Origin: Flavobacterium agrisoli
GTDB lineage: Bacteria > Bacteroidota > Bacteroidia > Flavobacteriales > Flavobacteriaceae
Reading direction: 5' to 3'
DNA length: 64,000 nt
NCBI RefSeq assembly: GCF_016522065.1
Contig: NZ_JAEHFV010000001.1
Coordinates: forward strand, 1-64,000
Positions 18,461-28,361 of this stretch are shown here, piece after piece (position 1 is the stretch's first letter; every line of letters starts with the position of its first letter). The position numbers were made by a program, and so were the translations under genes. The notes under the pieces are model-generated. The model worked only from the letters and a program-made list of their open reading frames with translations, was not told where the DNA came from and ran no database searches.

Positions 18461-18952
18461 ATGAATTTAGAAAAAATATTAGCTATTTCTGGTAAACCGG
18501 GATTATATGCATTAAAAGTTCAAACTCGTACAGGTTTTGTTGCTGAGTCGTTAGTAGATGGAAAAAAAGTAACCGTTAGTCTTAAGAGTAATGTAAGTTT
18601 GTTATCTGAAATTTCTATTTATACTTATGATGGTGAAAAACCATTATCTGAAGTAATGAAATTAATAGCTGATAAAGAAAACAAGGGACAAGCTATTTCA
18701 CATAAAGAAGACAATGCGACTTTATTAGCTTACTTTAAAGAAATTTTACCTAATTACGACGAAGATCGTGTGTACCCATCAGATGTTAAAAAGATTTTAA
18801 ATTGGTACAACACGCTTCAGGCAAAAGGTCTTGTAACCGATTTGGCTCCCGCAGCTACTTCAACAGAAGAAACAACTGTTATGGAAGACGAAAAAAAAGC
18901 AACTGAAAAAAAGTCAGTCGCAAAAAAAACAACTAAAGTTAAAGAAGAGTAA
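18461..18952 (+). CDS. DUF5606 domain protein
   Basis: A 163-residue protein. Residues about 1-130 match the DUF5606 domain (NLEKILAISGKPGLYALK, FKEILPNYDEDRVYPSDVKKI), found next to def in Bacteroidota. The last about 30 residues are a low-complexity lysine/glutamate/threonine tail, likely disordered. It is cytoplasmic with no catalytic motif visible. Being co-directional with def, 54 bp downstream, and before a strong terminator, it is probably the second gene of a def operon. The function is unknown. Confidence 0.82.
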   Translation: MNLEKILAISGKPGLYALKVQTRTGFVAESLVDGKKVTVSLKSNVSLLSEISIYTYDGEKPLSEVMKLIADKENKGQAISHKEDNATLLAYFKEILPNYDEDRVYPSDVKKILNWYNTLQAKGLVTDLAPAATSTEETTVMEDEKKATEKKSVAKKTTKVKEE

Positions 18953-18973
18953 AATCTTCCTGTAATTGATATT

Positions 18974-19018
18974 AAATCCTGTTAAGTAACTTAATTCTTA
19001 GCAGGATTTTTTATTTTT
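18974..19018 (+). terminator. intrinsic terminator after the def-DUF5606 unit
   Basis: A 13-bp stem, AAATCCTGTTAAG at 18974-18986 with CTTAGCAGGATTT at 18997-19009 (one G-T pair), is followed by a T-rich run. Confidence 0.85.
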
Positions 19019-19044
19019 ACTTACACCTCCTAAATACAATTAAG

Positions 19045-19818
19045 ATGAGCAAAGAAAAAGAGTTGCAAGCTTTTGAAAGATTATTGAACATTATGGATGA
19101 TTTACGAGAAAAATGTCCGTGGGACAAAAAGCAAACCATGCAGTCGTTGCGTCATCTTACTATTGAAGAAACGTACGAATTGGGCGATGCTATTCTGGAT
19201 AACGATTTAAATGAAGTTAAAAAAGAATTGGGCGATGTATTGCTTCATATTGTTTTTTACGCCAAAATTGGCAGCGAAACCAATACTTTTGATATTGCCG
19301 ATGTTTGCCATGAAATTTGTGAAAAATTAATATTCCGTCATCCGCATATTTATAGTGATACGGTTGTAGCGAATGAAGAAGAAGTGAAACAAAATTGGGA
19401 AAAATTAAAGTTAAAAGAAGGTAAAAAATCTGTTCTTGAAGGGGTTCCTAAAAGCTTGCCCGCGTTAGTAAAAGCCAGTCGAATTCAGGATAAAGTGAAA
19501 GCGGTTGGTTTTGATTGGGACGAGCCGCATCAGGTTTGGGATAAGGTACAAGAAGAATTGCAGGAACTTCAGGAAGAAGTTAATTCGCAAAATCAAGATA
19601 AAATAGAAGCAGAATTTGGCGACGTATTATTTTCTATGATTAATTATGCCCGATTTTTGAAAATTAATCCAGAAGATGCTTTGGAACGCACTAATAAAAA
19701 ATTTATAAAACGTTTTCAATACCTAGAAGAAAAAGCGGCTTTAGGCGGTAAAGCGTTATCAGAAATGACGTTATCAGAAATGGATGTTTTTTGGAACGAA
19801 GCAAAAAAATTAGGGTAG
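19045..19818 (+). CDS. mazG: nucleoside triphosphate pyrophosphohydrolase MazG
   Basis: A 257-residue protein with two MazG folds. The first has CPWDKKQTMQSLRHLTIEE, the metal-binding ExxE region in TIEETYELGDAI and ELGDVLLHIVFYA; the second repeats the plan with EELQELQEEVNSQ and EFGDVLFSMINYARF. It hydrolyses non-canonical or excess NTPs to NMP and pyrophosphate, as a housecleaning enzyme and modulator of starvation responses. The stop codon lies inside the terminator stem at 19811-19833. It is normal length for the duplicated MazG class. Confidence 0.93.
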   Translation: MSKEKELQAFERLLNIMDDLREKCPWDKKQTMQSLRHLTIEETYELGDAILDNDLNEVKKELGDVLLHIVFYAKIGSETNTFDIADVCHEICEKLIFRHPHIYSDTVVANEEEVKQNWEKLKLKEGKKSVLEGVPKSLPALVKASRIQDKVKAVGFDWDEPHQVWDKVQEELQELQEEVNSQNQDKIEAEFGDVLFSMINYARFLKINPEDALERTNKKFIKRFQYLEEKAALGGKALSEMTLSEMDVFWNEAKKLG

Positions 19819-19840
19819 GAGTTAGCTACCCTAGTTTTTT
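19811..19840 (+). terminator. intrinsic terminator overlapping the mazG stop
   Basis: TAGGGTAG at 19811-19818 pairs with CTACCCTA at 19826-19833; six T follow. The first arm contains the mazG stop codon. Confidence 0.85.
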
Positions 19841-19845
19841 AAATT

Positions 19846-20274
19846 TTACAGAATTTTAATCGGTTTTTTAGAATTTATTTTTAAAACCGTGTATGGATAT
19901 GAAACCACTTGCATAACCATACTGTCTGCGGAAGGTTTGTTTTCTTGAACTGTTACGATAATTTCCGTAGGAGTTTCTTCTACTTTCGAAACGCCAATTG
20001 AGTAACCGCTTGTGTTTTTTTCTCCCATATTCAAAATCACAAAATTAGCATTTTGAATATCGCTTTCTTTAATTTTGTTTTTCAGAAATTCATCGTTCAA
20101 GAGCATCTTAATTTCTTGTGGCTCTGTCAGAATTTCGTAAAACTGAATGTTTCCGCCACCGTTAGATTGTTCGGTTAAAACCTCGTATAAACTACCTTTT
20201 TTAGCTGTTGATTTTTGAGTAGTTTGACAAGAAAATAAGCTTAAAAAGGTAAAAAGGGCAATTATTTTTTTCAT
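19846..20274 (-). CDS. PrcB-like lipoprotein
   Basis: A 142-residue putative lipoprotein: signal sequence with lipobox LFSC (Cys16), then a domain resembling the protease complex subunit PrcB C-terminal family (ANFVILNMGEKNTSGYSIGVSKVEE and the closing YTVLKI). In spirochaetes PrcB modulates the dentilisin protease, while in Bacteroidota the role is unknown. It lies 12 bp after bshA on the same strand and may be read from the bshA promoter. Confidence 0.7.
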   Translation of the reverse strand: MKKIIALFTFLSLFSCQTTQKSTAKKGSLYEVLTEQSNGGGNIQFYEILTEPQEIKMLLNDEFLKNKIKESDIQNANFVILNMGEKNTSGYSIGVSKVEETPTEIIVTVQENKPSADSMVMQVVSYPYTVLKINSKKPIKIL

Positions 20275-20286
20275 CTTATTTGGTTT

Positions 20287-21423
20287 TTATAACTTATAAT
20301 CGTTTATGGCTTTTTCGTACAAAGCTTCGTATTTTGGAAGAATGTTTTTAATGTCAAATTTTTTAGCTACTTCTAAAGCATTCGCTTTAAATTGTTTTAA
20401 AGTAGCATCATCTTTTAAAATACTAATGGCATTTTGTGCCATTTCGTCTACATTTCCAACATCACTTAAATAGCCGGAATATCCGTTGAAATTAACTTCG
20501 GGTAAACCGCCTGAATTACTTGAAATAACAGGAACTCCCAATGCCATCGCTTCGAGTGCGGCTAAACCAAAACTTTCGGTTTCGGAAGGCAATAAAAATA
20601 AGTCGGTTAAGCACAAAATTTTGTCAATTTCGTTACTGTTTCCAAAAAAGATAACTTTATCGTGAATGCCTAAATCCAAACACATTTGCTCCGCAACTTC
20701 TTTTTCGGGACCATCGCCCACCATCATTAATTTGGCTGGAATTTCTTTCTGTATGGTATAAAATATCTTGATGATATCCGGAATTCGTTTTACTTTTCTG
20801 AAATTACTGATATGCGTAATAATACGTTCGTTGTCTTTGGCCATGACCACACGTTGACAAGGCGATTCGGTATCTTTGTAATTCTTTTCGATTTCAATAA
20901 AATTAGGAATAACTTTTATTTTATTCTTGATTTTGAATAATTTAAGCGTATCGTCTTTTAAACTTTGCGAAACCGAAGTGACATAATCCGATTTGTTGAT
21001 ACTAAAGGTAACCGCTGGTTTGTAAAAAGGATGATTTCCTACTAACGTAATATCGGTTCCGTGAAGCGTTGTTATCATCGGGATGTAAATGCCTTCGTTT
21101 TTAAGCATTTGTTTCGCCATATAGCCTGCATAAGCGTGAGGAATAGCATAATGAACGTGTAAAACCTCAATTTTGTATAATTTTACCATATCGACCAATT
21201 TGCTAGATAAAGCCAATTCGTACGGCTGATAATGAAACAAAGGATATTCAGGTACATTTACTTCGTGGTAATGCAGGTTTTCGTTCAAAAGTGCCAAACG
21301 CACAGGTTGTCGGTATGTGATAAAATGGATTTCGTGACCACGTCTTGCTAACTCTAATCCAAGTTCGGTAGCGACAACGCCACTTCCTCCAAAGGTTGGA
21401 TAACAAACAATTGCTATTTTCAT
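20287..21423 (-). CDS. bshA: N-acetyl-alpha-D-glucosaminyl L-malate synthase (BshA)
   Basis: A 378-residue GT4-family glycosyltransferase with GT-B fold. The N-terminal MKIAIVCYPTFGGSGVVATELG and the segment LHVHYAIPHAYAGYMAKQ are characteristic of BshA, and the C-terminal half has the nucleotide-sugar motif SETESFGLAALEAMALGVPVI. BshA transfers GlcNAc from UDP-GlcNAc to L-malate, the first step of bacillithiol synthesis. Bacillithiol is made by several Bacteroidota as well as Firmicutes. Other bsh genes are not in the window. Confidence 0.9.
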   Translation of the reverse strand: MKIAIVCYPTFGGSGVVATELGLELARRGHEIHFITYRQPVRLALLNENLHYHEVNVPEYPLFHYQPYELALSSKLVDMVKLYKIEVLHVHYAIPHAYAGYMAKQMLKNEGIYIPMITTLHGTDITLVGNHPFYKPAVTFSINKSDYVTSVSQSLKDDTLKLFKIKNKIKVIPNFIEIEKNYKDTESPCQRVVMAKDNERIITHISNFRKVKRIPDIIKIFYTIQKEIPAKLMMVGDGPEKEVAEQMCLDLGIHDKVIFFGNSNEIDKILCLTDLFLLPSETESFGLAALEAMALGVPVISSNSGGLPEVNFNGYSGYLSDVGNVDEMAQNAISILKDDATLKQFKANALEVAKKFDIKNILPKYEALYEKAINDYKL

Positions 21424-21508
21424 GTATACTAATTAGAATTACAAAATTAATTAAAAAAGCCTTTTTATATTTAATCGGCATTTGATAGCGCTACAGGCTT
21501 TCTGAAGT

Positions 21509-22270
21509 CTATATTATTTTTTTTATAACGCGAAGTTTGTGGGTATGTTTGTTGATTTCGGGATTGTAAATACCGAGGTGATCTAGTCTGTCAATGCGTA
21601 CTTTTCCGCTGGCATGAATGATGTAGTTGTTTTCCATGATAATACCAACATGAATAATGTTTCCTTCTTCATTATCAAAAAAAGCCAAATCGCCTGGTTC
21701 GCTTTCTTCGATAAAACTCAACGCTTCTCCTTGCAAGGCTTGTTGCGAAGCATCTCGGTCAATTTTATAGCCATTAAGTTTGTAAACCATCTGTGTAAAA
21801 CCTGAACAATCAATGCCAAATGGTGTTTTTCCACCCCATAAATATGGCGCATTTAAGTACATAAAAGCGGTACTTATTAGGCTTTTTTTTGGTTTCATAC
21901 CGCTTTTTTTAGTTCCTTCGTATTCAAAAAGGGCTGTATTTATTTCGGGATGATTTAAAAAAGACAAACTTGCTCCTAAAGGAATAGGAAGCAAAATATT
22001 GTTTGGCGCGGTAATATAGTCGATTAAGTCGGCATTTAAAATTATAGCATCTGCAGATAAATCTTTGTAATTTTCATCCGATATAATCTGGTATTGTTTA
22101 GAATCCACCCATCCTTCGTAACCATCAAATTGAATTTTAATTTTAGACCATTGATTAATTTGTTCTAAAATTTCGAAATGTTCACCAAATAAAAGCTGAG
22201 TAACAATTTCGCTTTTATCACTATTTTCTGAGCGAACGGGCACGATGGCAAGATTGCAAATTCCGAACAT
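21509..22270 (-). CDS. NlpC/P60 family cell-wall peptidase with SH3 domain
   Basis: A 253-residue protein with one or two bacterial SH3 domains (VRSENSDKSEIVTQLLFGEHFEIL, WVDSKQYQII) followed by an NlpC/P60 domain. The catalytic Cys is in FGIDCSGFTQMVY and the His in GNIIHVGIIM, with the third polar residue in IHASG. These enzymes cleave gamma-D-glutamyl-diamino acid bonds in cell-wall peptides. No obvious signal peptide is seen at MFGICNLAIVPVRS, so it may act in the cytoplasm in peptidoglycan peptide recycling. Confidence 0.88.
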   Translation of the reverse strand: MFGICNLAIVPVRSENSDKSEIVTQLLFGEHFEILEQINQWSKIKIQFDGYEGWVDSKQYQIISDENYKDLSADAIILNADLIDYITAPNNILLPIPLGASLSFLNHPEINTALFEYEGTKKSGMKPKKSLISTAFMYLNAPYLWGGKTPFGIDCSGFTQMVYKLNGYKIDRDASQQALQGEALSFIEESEPGDLAFFDNEEGNIIHVGIIMENNYIIHASGKVRIDRLDHLGIYNPEINKHTHKLRVIKKII

Positions 22271-22317
22271 TTAGGTGGTTTATTAAAATTAAAAAACGTT
22301 ATTTAAATTAGAAAAGT

Positions 22318-23496
22318 TTAGGCTCTTTCGAGAACAATTGCAGAAGCACCTCCGCCACCGTTGCAAATGGCAGCTGCTCCAATTTTAGCATTATTCTGGT
22401 CTAAAACATTGAGAAGCGTTACTATGATTCGGGCTCCAGAGCATCCTAATGGGTGGCCTAACGAGACGGCACCACCATTTACATTTACTTTGTTAGGGTC
22501 TAATCCTAAAATTTTTGCATTAGCAAGTCCCACAACAGAAAAAGCTTCGTTGAATTCGAAAAAATCCACCTCTTCTTGTGAAATTCCTGCTTTAGCTAAA
22601 GCTTTTGGTAGTGCTTTTGCTGGACTGGTAGTGAACCATTTTGGCTCCTGAGCTGCATCTGCAAAGCCTTTGATATAGGCAAGAGGTTTCAATCCTAAAG
22701 CAATTGCTTTTTCTTCACTCATCAATATTAGTGCTGCTGCACCATCGTTTATGGTAGAAGCATTTGCTGCAGTAACCGTTCCGTCTTTTGTAAAAACAGG
22801 ATTTAAACTGCTAATTTTGTCCAATTTTACATTGGTATATTCTTCGTCTGTAGAAACAACTAAGGGTTCGCCTCGTCTTTGTGGAACTTCAACCGGAATT
22901 ACTTCATTAGTGAATTTTCCCGTTTCCCAAGCTTTCGCACTTCTCTCATAAGACTGAATTGCAAAGGCATCTTGTTCTTCTCTCGAAATTTTGTATTCAG
23001 TAGCGCATAAGTCAGCACAAACCCCCATAGGATTATGGTCGTAAGCATCTGTTAAACCATCTTTTTGCATACCATCGATGATGGTGGAAGGTCCGAATTT
23101 AGTTCCATTACGCATTTGTATATAATGCGGTATCTGACTCATGTTTTCCATTCCGCCTGCCACGACGATTTCGGCATCTCCATTAGCAATGGTTTGTGCG
23201 GCCAACATTACGGATTTCATTCCAGAGGCACAAACTTTATTCACAGTAGTGCAAGGAACCTCTTGGGGTAATCCGGCCAAAAGGGCGGCTTGTCGAGCGG
23301 GCGCTTGTCCAACCCCTGCCTGAATAACATGGCCCATAAAAACCTCTTCAACTAATTTAGGGTCTAATTGTATTTTGTCTAGTGCGCCTTTAATAGCTAT
23401 GGCACCTAATTTGGGTGCTGAAATGGTAGATAAACTTCCCATAAAACTTCCGATTGGAGTTCTAGCAGCAGCAACAATAACGACTTTTTTATACAT
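22318..23496 (-). CDS. acetyl-CoA C-acyltransferase (thiolase)
   Basis: A 392-residue thiolase with the nucleophilic Cys89 in VNKVCASGMKSV, the NEAF motif, the His of GGAVSLGHPLGCSGARI and the second catalytic Cys in AAICNGGGGASA. It condenses or cleaves acyl-CoA with CoA; whether it serves mainly acetoacetyl-CoA formation or beta-oxidation cannot be read from the sequence. It is monocistronic by spacing, 47 bp after the NlpC/P60 gene's start, with the tRNA operon promoter upstream on the other strand. Confidence 0.92.
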   Translation of the reverse strand: MYKKVVIVAAARTPIGSFMGSLSTISAPKLGAIAIKGALDKIQLDPKLVEEVFMGHVIQAGVGQAPARQAALLAGLPQEVPCTTVNKVCASGMKSVMLAAQTIANGDAEIVVAGGMENMSQIPHYIQMRNGTKFGPSTIIDGMQKDGLTDAYDHNPMGVCADLCATEYKISREEQDAFAIQSYERSAKAWETGKFTNEVIPVEVPQRRGEPLVVSTDEEYTNVKLDKISSLNPVFTKDGTVTAANASTINDGAAALILMSEEKAIALGLKPLAYIKGFADAAQEPKWFTTSPAKALPKALAKAGISQEEVDFFEFNEAFSVVGLANAKILGLDPNKVNVNGGAVSLGHPLGCSGARIIVTLLNVLDQNNAKIGAAAICNGGGGASAIVLERA

Positions 23497-23672
23497 TTTA
23501 GAGGGTAAATTAATTAGTTAAGCAAATTTAATCTTTATTTGTTCAAATTCCAATTTTGCGGGTTTCTATTGTGATTTTTAAAAAAAGGTAAAGAAAGTTT
23601 ATTCCTATTCGGTTGATAGTGAACTTCTTTAAGAATGTTTAGAAATTAAATCAAAAAAAAGCATAAAAATAG

Positions 23673-23703
23673 TTGTCAGAAATAGAATGTTGTGTTACAT
23701 TTG
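23673..23703 (+). promoter_or_regulatory. promoter of the tRNA operon
   Basis: TTG at 23673-23675 and TACATTTG at 23696-23703 match the Bacteroidota -33 and -7 elements with 20 bp between them. It lies 33 bp before tRNA-Ser. This is one of the best-formed promoters in the window. Confidence 0.75.
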
Positions 23704-23736
23704 CAACCGCAAAACAGAATACGTTCTTTTAAGCAA

Positions 23737-23820
23737 GGAGAGGTGCCAGAGTGGTAATGGAGCAGATTGCTAATCTGTCGACGAGCAATCGTCGCCAGGG
23801 TTCGAGTCCCTGTCTCTCCG
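23737..23820 (+). tRNA. tRNA-Ser (anticodon GCT)
   Basis: An 84-nt cloverleaf. Acceptor arms GGAGAGG and TCTCTCC pair, the anticodon loop TTGCTAA gives GCT, a long variable arm (GTCGACGAGCAATCGTCGC) typical of tRNA-Ser is present, the T-loop is GGTTCGAGTCC, and the discriminator base is G. CCA is not encoded. Confidence 0.97.
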
Positions 23821-23836
23821 CTTTATAATTTGCATT

Positions 23837-23911
23837 CGGGGTGTAGCGTAGCCCGGTTATCGCGCCTGCTTTGGGAGCAGGAGGCCGCAGGTTCGAATCC
23901 TGCCACCCCGA
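23837..23911 (+). tRNA. tRNA-Pro (anticodon TGG)
   Basis: A 75-nt cloverleaf with acceptor pairing CGGGGTG/CACCCCG, anticodon loop TTTGGGA (TGG) and T-arm AGGTTCGAATCCT. It is 16 bp after tRNA-Ser. CCA is not encoded. Confidence 0.97.
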
Positions 23912-23922
23912 CAAAAACTTTA

Positions 23923-25530
<1,608 letters not shown>

Positions 25531-25540
25531 AAGTAGTAGA

Positions 25541-25750
25541 TTATTTTATGTATTTTTTACAGGAAGTAATTTTAGTCTGTAAATTTACGTTTTTTTGCTG
25601 ATTTAGGTATGTATCTACTACAATTTCAGCCATTTCATATAGAAATGTAGTTATAATTTCAGCTTGTTCTATGCTTACTAGAATACCGTCCCTTCTAAGT
25701 AATTTAACTGCTTCGGCAGGTGATATTTTATCTTTTAGATTTACATTCAT
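25541..25750 (-). CDS. small conserved mobile-element protein
   Basis: A 69-residue protein, mostly helical (SPAEAVKLLRRDGILVSIEQAEIITTFLYEMAEIVVDTYL). Proteins of this kind lie just upstream of serine recombinases in Bacteroidota elements; I know of no proven function. It ends 10 bp before the recombinase start, so both are likely co-transcribed. It could be a recombination directionality factor or a regulator, but that is only suggested by position. It has a strong Shine-Dalgarno sequence. Confidence 0.65.
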   Translation of the reverse strand: MNVNLKDKISPAEAVKLLRRDGILVSIEQAEIITTFLYEMAEIVVDTYLNQQKNVNLQTKITSCKKYIK

Positions 25751-25756
25751 TATGAG

Positions 25757-25763
25757 CCTCCTT
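25757..25763 (-). promoter_or_regulatory. strong Shine-Dalgarno AAGGAGG
   Basis: AAGGAGG lies 6 bp before the ATG at 25750. Bacteroidota seldom use strong Shine-Dalgarno sites, so this one fixes the start and suggests high or foreign-style translation. Confidence 0.7.
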
Positions 25764-25770
25764 CCATAAA

Positions 25771-25794
25771 TAAAAAAAGCCCGAAAGCCGGGCT
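25771..25794 (-). terminator. intrinsic terminator after the winged-helix gene
   Basis: Read on the minus strand, AGCCCG and CGGGCT pair across a 5-nt loop (25778-25794), followed by a run of T. It separates the 94-residue regulator gene from the 69-residue gene, so the latter and the recombinase may need their own promoter or read-through. Confidence 0.8.
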
Positions 25795-25821
25795 GGTTGT
25801 TTTAAAAAATTATTTCGTTGT

Positions 25822-26106
25822 TCAAATTGAAAAGTAAATGGTGCTTTTTTGATTCCTGTTTCTTTTTGGCATATATGAAATGTAACCATATTCATTAAGC
25901 TGTCGTATGCACTTGTGGTAGGTAGCAGGGCCACTTATTTTTGCAATTTGCATAATTTCGGATCTGTATACTTTAATTGGGTTGATAAATCCATTGTCAG
26001 ATCTATATTGAAGAAGTGCAGCGTAAATACCAATATGGGTGATGCTGATCCGGTAATCTTTTTCAATAGCTTTGAAAAAATCTGACAAAGGTTTTAACTG
26101 TTCCAT
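25822..26106 (-). CDS. small winged-helix DNA-binding protein
   Basis: A 94-residue protein. Residues about 18-75 read as a winged helix: ITHIGIYAALLQYRSDNGF, then YRSEIMQIAKISGPATYHKCIRQLNEYGYISYMP. It resembles replication-initiator-type or MarR-like helix-turn-helix modules encoded by Bacteroidota conjugative elements. It is likely a transcriptional regulator of the recombinase or of element maintenance, inferred from position. The gene begins 4 bp after the stop of the 345-residue gene and ends before the terminator at 25771-25794. Confidence 0.65.
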   Translation of the reverse strand: MEQLKPLSDFFKAIEKDYRISITHIGIYAALLQYRSDNGFINPIKVYRSEIMQIAKISGPATYHKCIRQLNEYGYISYMPKRNRNQKSTIYFSI

Positions 26107-26110
26107 TTCT

Positions 26111-27148
26111 TTATATTTTTTGGGATTTTGTTTTGAGGTTGTGCAACGGCAATTCTGAATTAATCCTTGTTTTAGTTTGAGATTTTTTATTTACAATAGT
26201 AGAAATAGAAGATTTTTTATCATCCTTGCCATAGAAGTTGAATGACCTAAACTGCGGGTTGGCTTCAATCAAAAATTCATATTCTTTTTTATTTTTGATA
26301 ATAATAATCTTCTCTTTGTTTCCATTTTTTAGTGAGGCTATGAATTTTTCTTTATCATCACTGGATTTAAATTGCTTCATAGGTAGCTGCTGTAACTCTT
26401 TGACCAGATTGTAATTGTATTCGGAGTAAAATTCTTTAATTTTATATTTGTTAGAGGAATCCTTATCATTAAAATCCATTTGAATCCAAGAATCTTTGCA
26501 CTTTACAGCTCTTCCTGATAACAGATTATAGGCCTGAGTAATATTTTCACAGTATCCGTTTTTAAGTTCAAAGTAATACTCTCTATTTTCTTGCTCATTA
26601 AATTTGTTTTCAATGTTTGTTGTAAAGCCGTTGATTTTATATAAACCAGTTTCACTTTTAGAGAAGAGAATGGTATGATCTATTTTTTGATATTCATTTA
26701 TGTGATAGGAGAGAGGAATGGTAAAACTATCTTTATCTTTTATGCTATTTTCTTTTATTTTTTGAGATAGATTTGGAAAACCTAAGCGCTGCACTTGATC
26801 GTGCAGCACTTGAATGTTTTCTTGTTTTAACTTCTTTTCCTTTCTAATTACTATATCATTTTGTAAATGACTAGCTGTTTTCCGTAATAGTCTTACTATA
26901 AAATTAGGATAGAGTTGTTTTGAAATCCTGCTTTTTTCTATGTTTAAAAAACGAAGGGTTTGTTTTTCATCAGTGTTTTCAGTAAACTTGTATTTGGCAG
27001 CTAGTAATTCGTACTGTCGCAATTTCTCCTTAAGAAGTGGTTGATTATTCGCAGCGGATATTGCTAATAAATTGTAAAAGCGCATTTCTCTTTCCTGCCA
27101 TTGTTTCAAATCATTTTCAATACGATTATTGACTAACATTTCCTCCAT
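26111..27148 (-). CDS. DUF3945-like element protein (copy 2)
   Basis: A 345-residue cytoplasmic protein, with an N-terminal helical region (about 1-120) and a C-terminal domain from about 150. The C-terminal domain shares a series of segments with the adjacent 387-residue protein: QAYNLLSGRAVKC, a tryptophan segment SWIQMDFND, YNYNLVKELQQLPMKQF, and EANPQFRSFNFYGKD. These features match the DUF3945-type domain common in Bacteroidota conjugative elements, whose function is unknown. The gene order places it between TraN and the recombinase, where CTnDOT has traO-traQ. Confidence 0.6.
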   Translation of the reverse strand: MEEMLVNNRIENDLKQWQEREMRFYNLLAISAANNQPLLKEKLRQYELLAAKYKFTENTDEKQTLRFLNIEKSRISKQLYPNFIVRLLRKTASHLQNDIVIRKEKKLKQENIQVLHDQVQRLGFPNLSQKIKENSIKDKDSFTIPLSYHINEYQKIDHTILFSKSETGLYKINGFTTNIENKFNEQENREYYFELKNGYCENITQAYNLLSGRAVKCKDSWIQMDFNDKDSSNKYKIKEFYSEYNYNLVKELQQLPMKQFKSSDDKEKFIASLKNGNKEKIIIIKNKKEYEFLIEANPQFRSFNFYGKDDKKSSISTIVNKKSQTKTRINSELPLHNLKTKSQKI

Positions 27149-27172
27149 ACCATCCTTTTCTTATTTTAATCT

Positions 27173-28336
27173 TTACATGGAATTAGACTGCTTTCTTCTT
27201 TTTTTTTTGGTAGGACTGTTTTTTTCTGAAGAATCGTCAGCAGTAGTCTCGGTTTTATCTTTATTAGACTGCTTTTTTGATGTTTTTTCACTTTCAGATT
27301 TTTGCTGATCGTTAGTTTCTCTCTGATTAATACGCTTATGATTTTCGTCGTAAATAGTAATCGTTTTAAACTGAGGATTGGCTTCAACAAACATTTTACT
27401 TTCTACTTTACCCTCCAAAAAAGTAACCGACTGAAGATTACCCTTTTTAAGGGAATTCATGAGGTCATTTTTGTATTCCGGCGTAAGTAGTTCTTTAATT
27501 GCATGTTTGGAAAGACTCGCTTCCAAATCATATCCATAATTTTTATGAAATTGATTCATTTTAAAGTTTCCAGCATTGTCAGTTTGCTTGAAATCTAATT
27601 TTAACCAAGCATCATAACCTTCTCCTTCTCTTGTTTTAAGTTCTTTATGAACTGCTCGCCCCTCCATCAGATTATAAGCTTCCTTCATAGTGATACTGGA
27701 GTTGTCTTTATTGATATAAAATGTCTGTTGCATGCCTGGCTTGTTCTCCTCTTTTTGCACATTGACCTTGTAGGAATTAAAAAAGTACATATCAGTTTGT
27801 TCTGATTTCTTAAAGTTCAATTCTACATTCACAATGTCCTTATTTACGGCACTATTATTAATGATTCCTGAACGAAGAATTTTGAAATCATTATCCCCTT
27901 TGTTCATATTTTGTTTTAGTTCTCCATCGAACGTTTCGCCCATTCCAGAATATTTTAACTGGTGTTTTAAGTATTCAAAATTTTTCTGATTCATAACGTT
28001 TTTATTTAAGTTAATTTCTATTGATTTATTGTTATTTATGAGTATATCAGCCCTTTCAGTAATATTAATTGTCATATCACTTTTAGTATCTACTGTTTTT
28101 TGCATGACTTTTTTTAAATTGTTTATCAGTTTGTATAAAGGCATACTTTTAAAAAAGTCTGTGTCATTTGGTCCCACAAGACAATTATCTGCTGCCCCTG
28201 CTGCGGTTCTAAAAAACTGTATGGTATCACTATCAGTGAGTTTAATTACTGGAAAGGTTGCGTATCGGTATCCATACGAAGCCATTTCTTCTGCAAATGA
28301 GGACAAAGTTTCGATCTCACTGGCTTTTACTTTCAT
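27173..28336 (-). CDS. DUF3945-like element protein (copy 1)
   Basis: A 387-residue protein. The domain at about 190-335 carries TMKEAYNLMEGRAVHKE, DAWLKLDFKQTDNAGNF, MNQFHKNYGYDLEASL and VEANPQFKTITIYDENHKR, paralogous to the next gene downstream. A lysine/serine-rich low-complexity tail (about 340-387) is probably disordered and may bind DNA. It starts 25 bp after the traN region on the same strand and is probably part of the transfer operon. I expect a role in DNA processing or transfer regulation, but the sequence does not show a catalytic motif. Confidence 0.62.
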   Translation of the reverse strand: MKVKASEIETLSSFAEEMASYGYRYATFPVIKLTDSDTIQFFRTAAGAADNCLVGPNDTDFFKSMPLYKLINNLKKVMQKTVDTKSDMTINITERADILINNNKSIEINLNKNVMNQKNFEYLKHQLKYSGMGETFDGELKQNMNKGDNDFKILRSGIINNSAVNKDIVNVELNFKKSEQTDMYFFNSYKVNVQKEENKPGMQQTFYINKDNSSITMKEAYNLMEGRAVHKELKTREGEGYDAWLKLDFKQTDNAGNFKMNQFHKNYGYDLEASLSKHAIKELLTPEYKNDLMNSLKKGNLQSVTFLEGKVESKMFVEANPQFKTITIYDENHKRINQRETNDQQKSESEKTSKKQSNKDKTETTADDSSEKNSPTKKKRRKQSNSM

Positions 28337-28361
28337 AGGGTATATTTAAAGAGTTGTAAAA

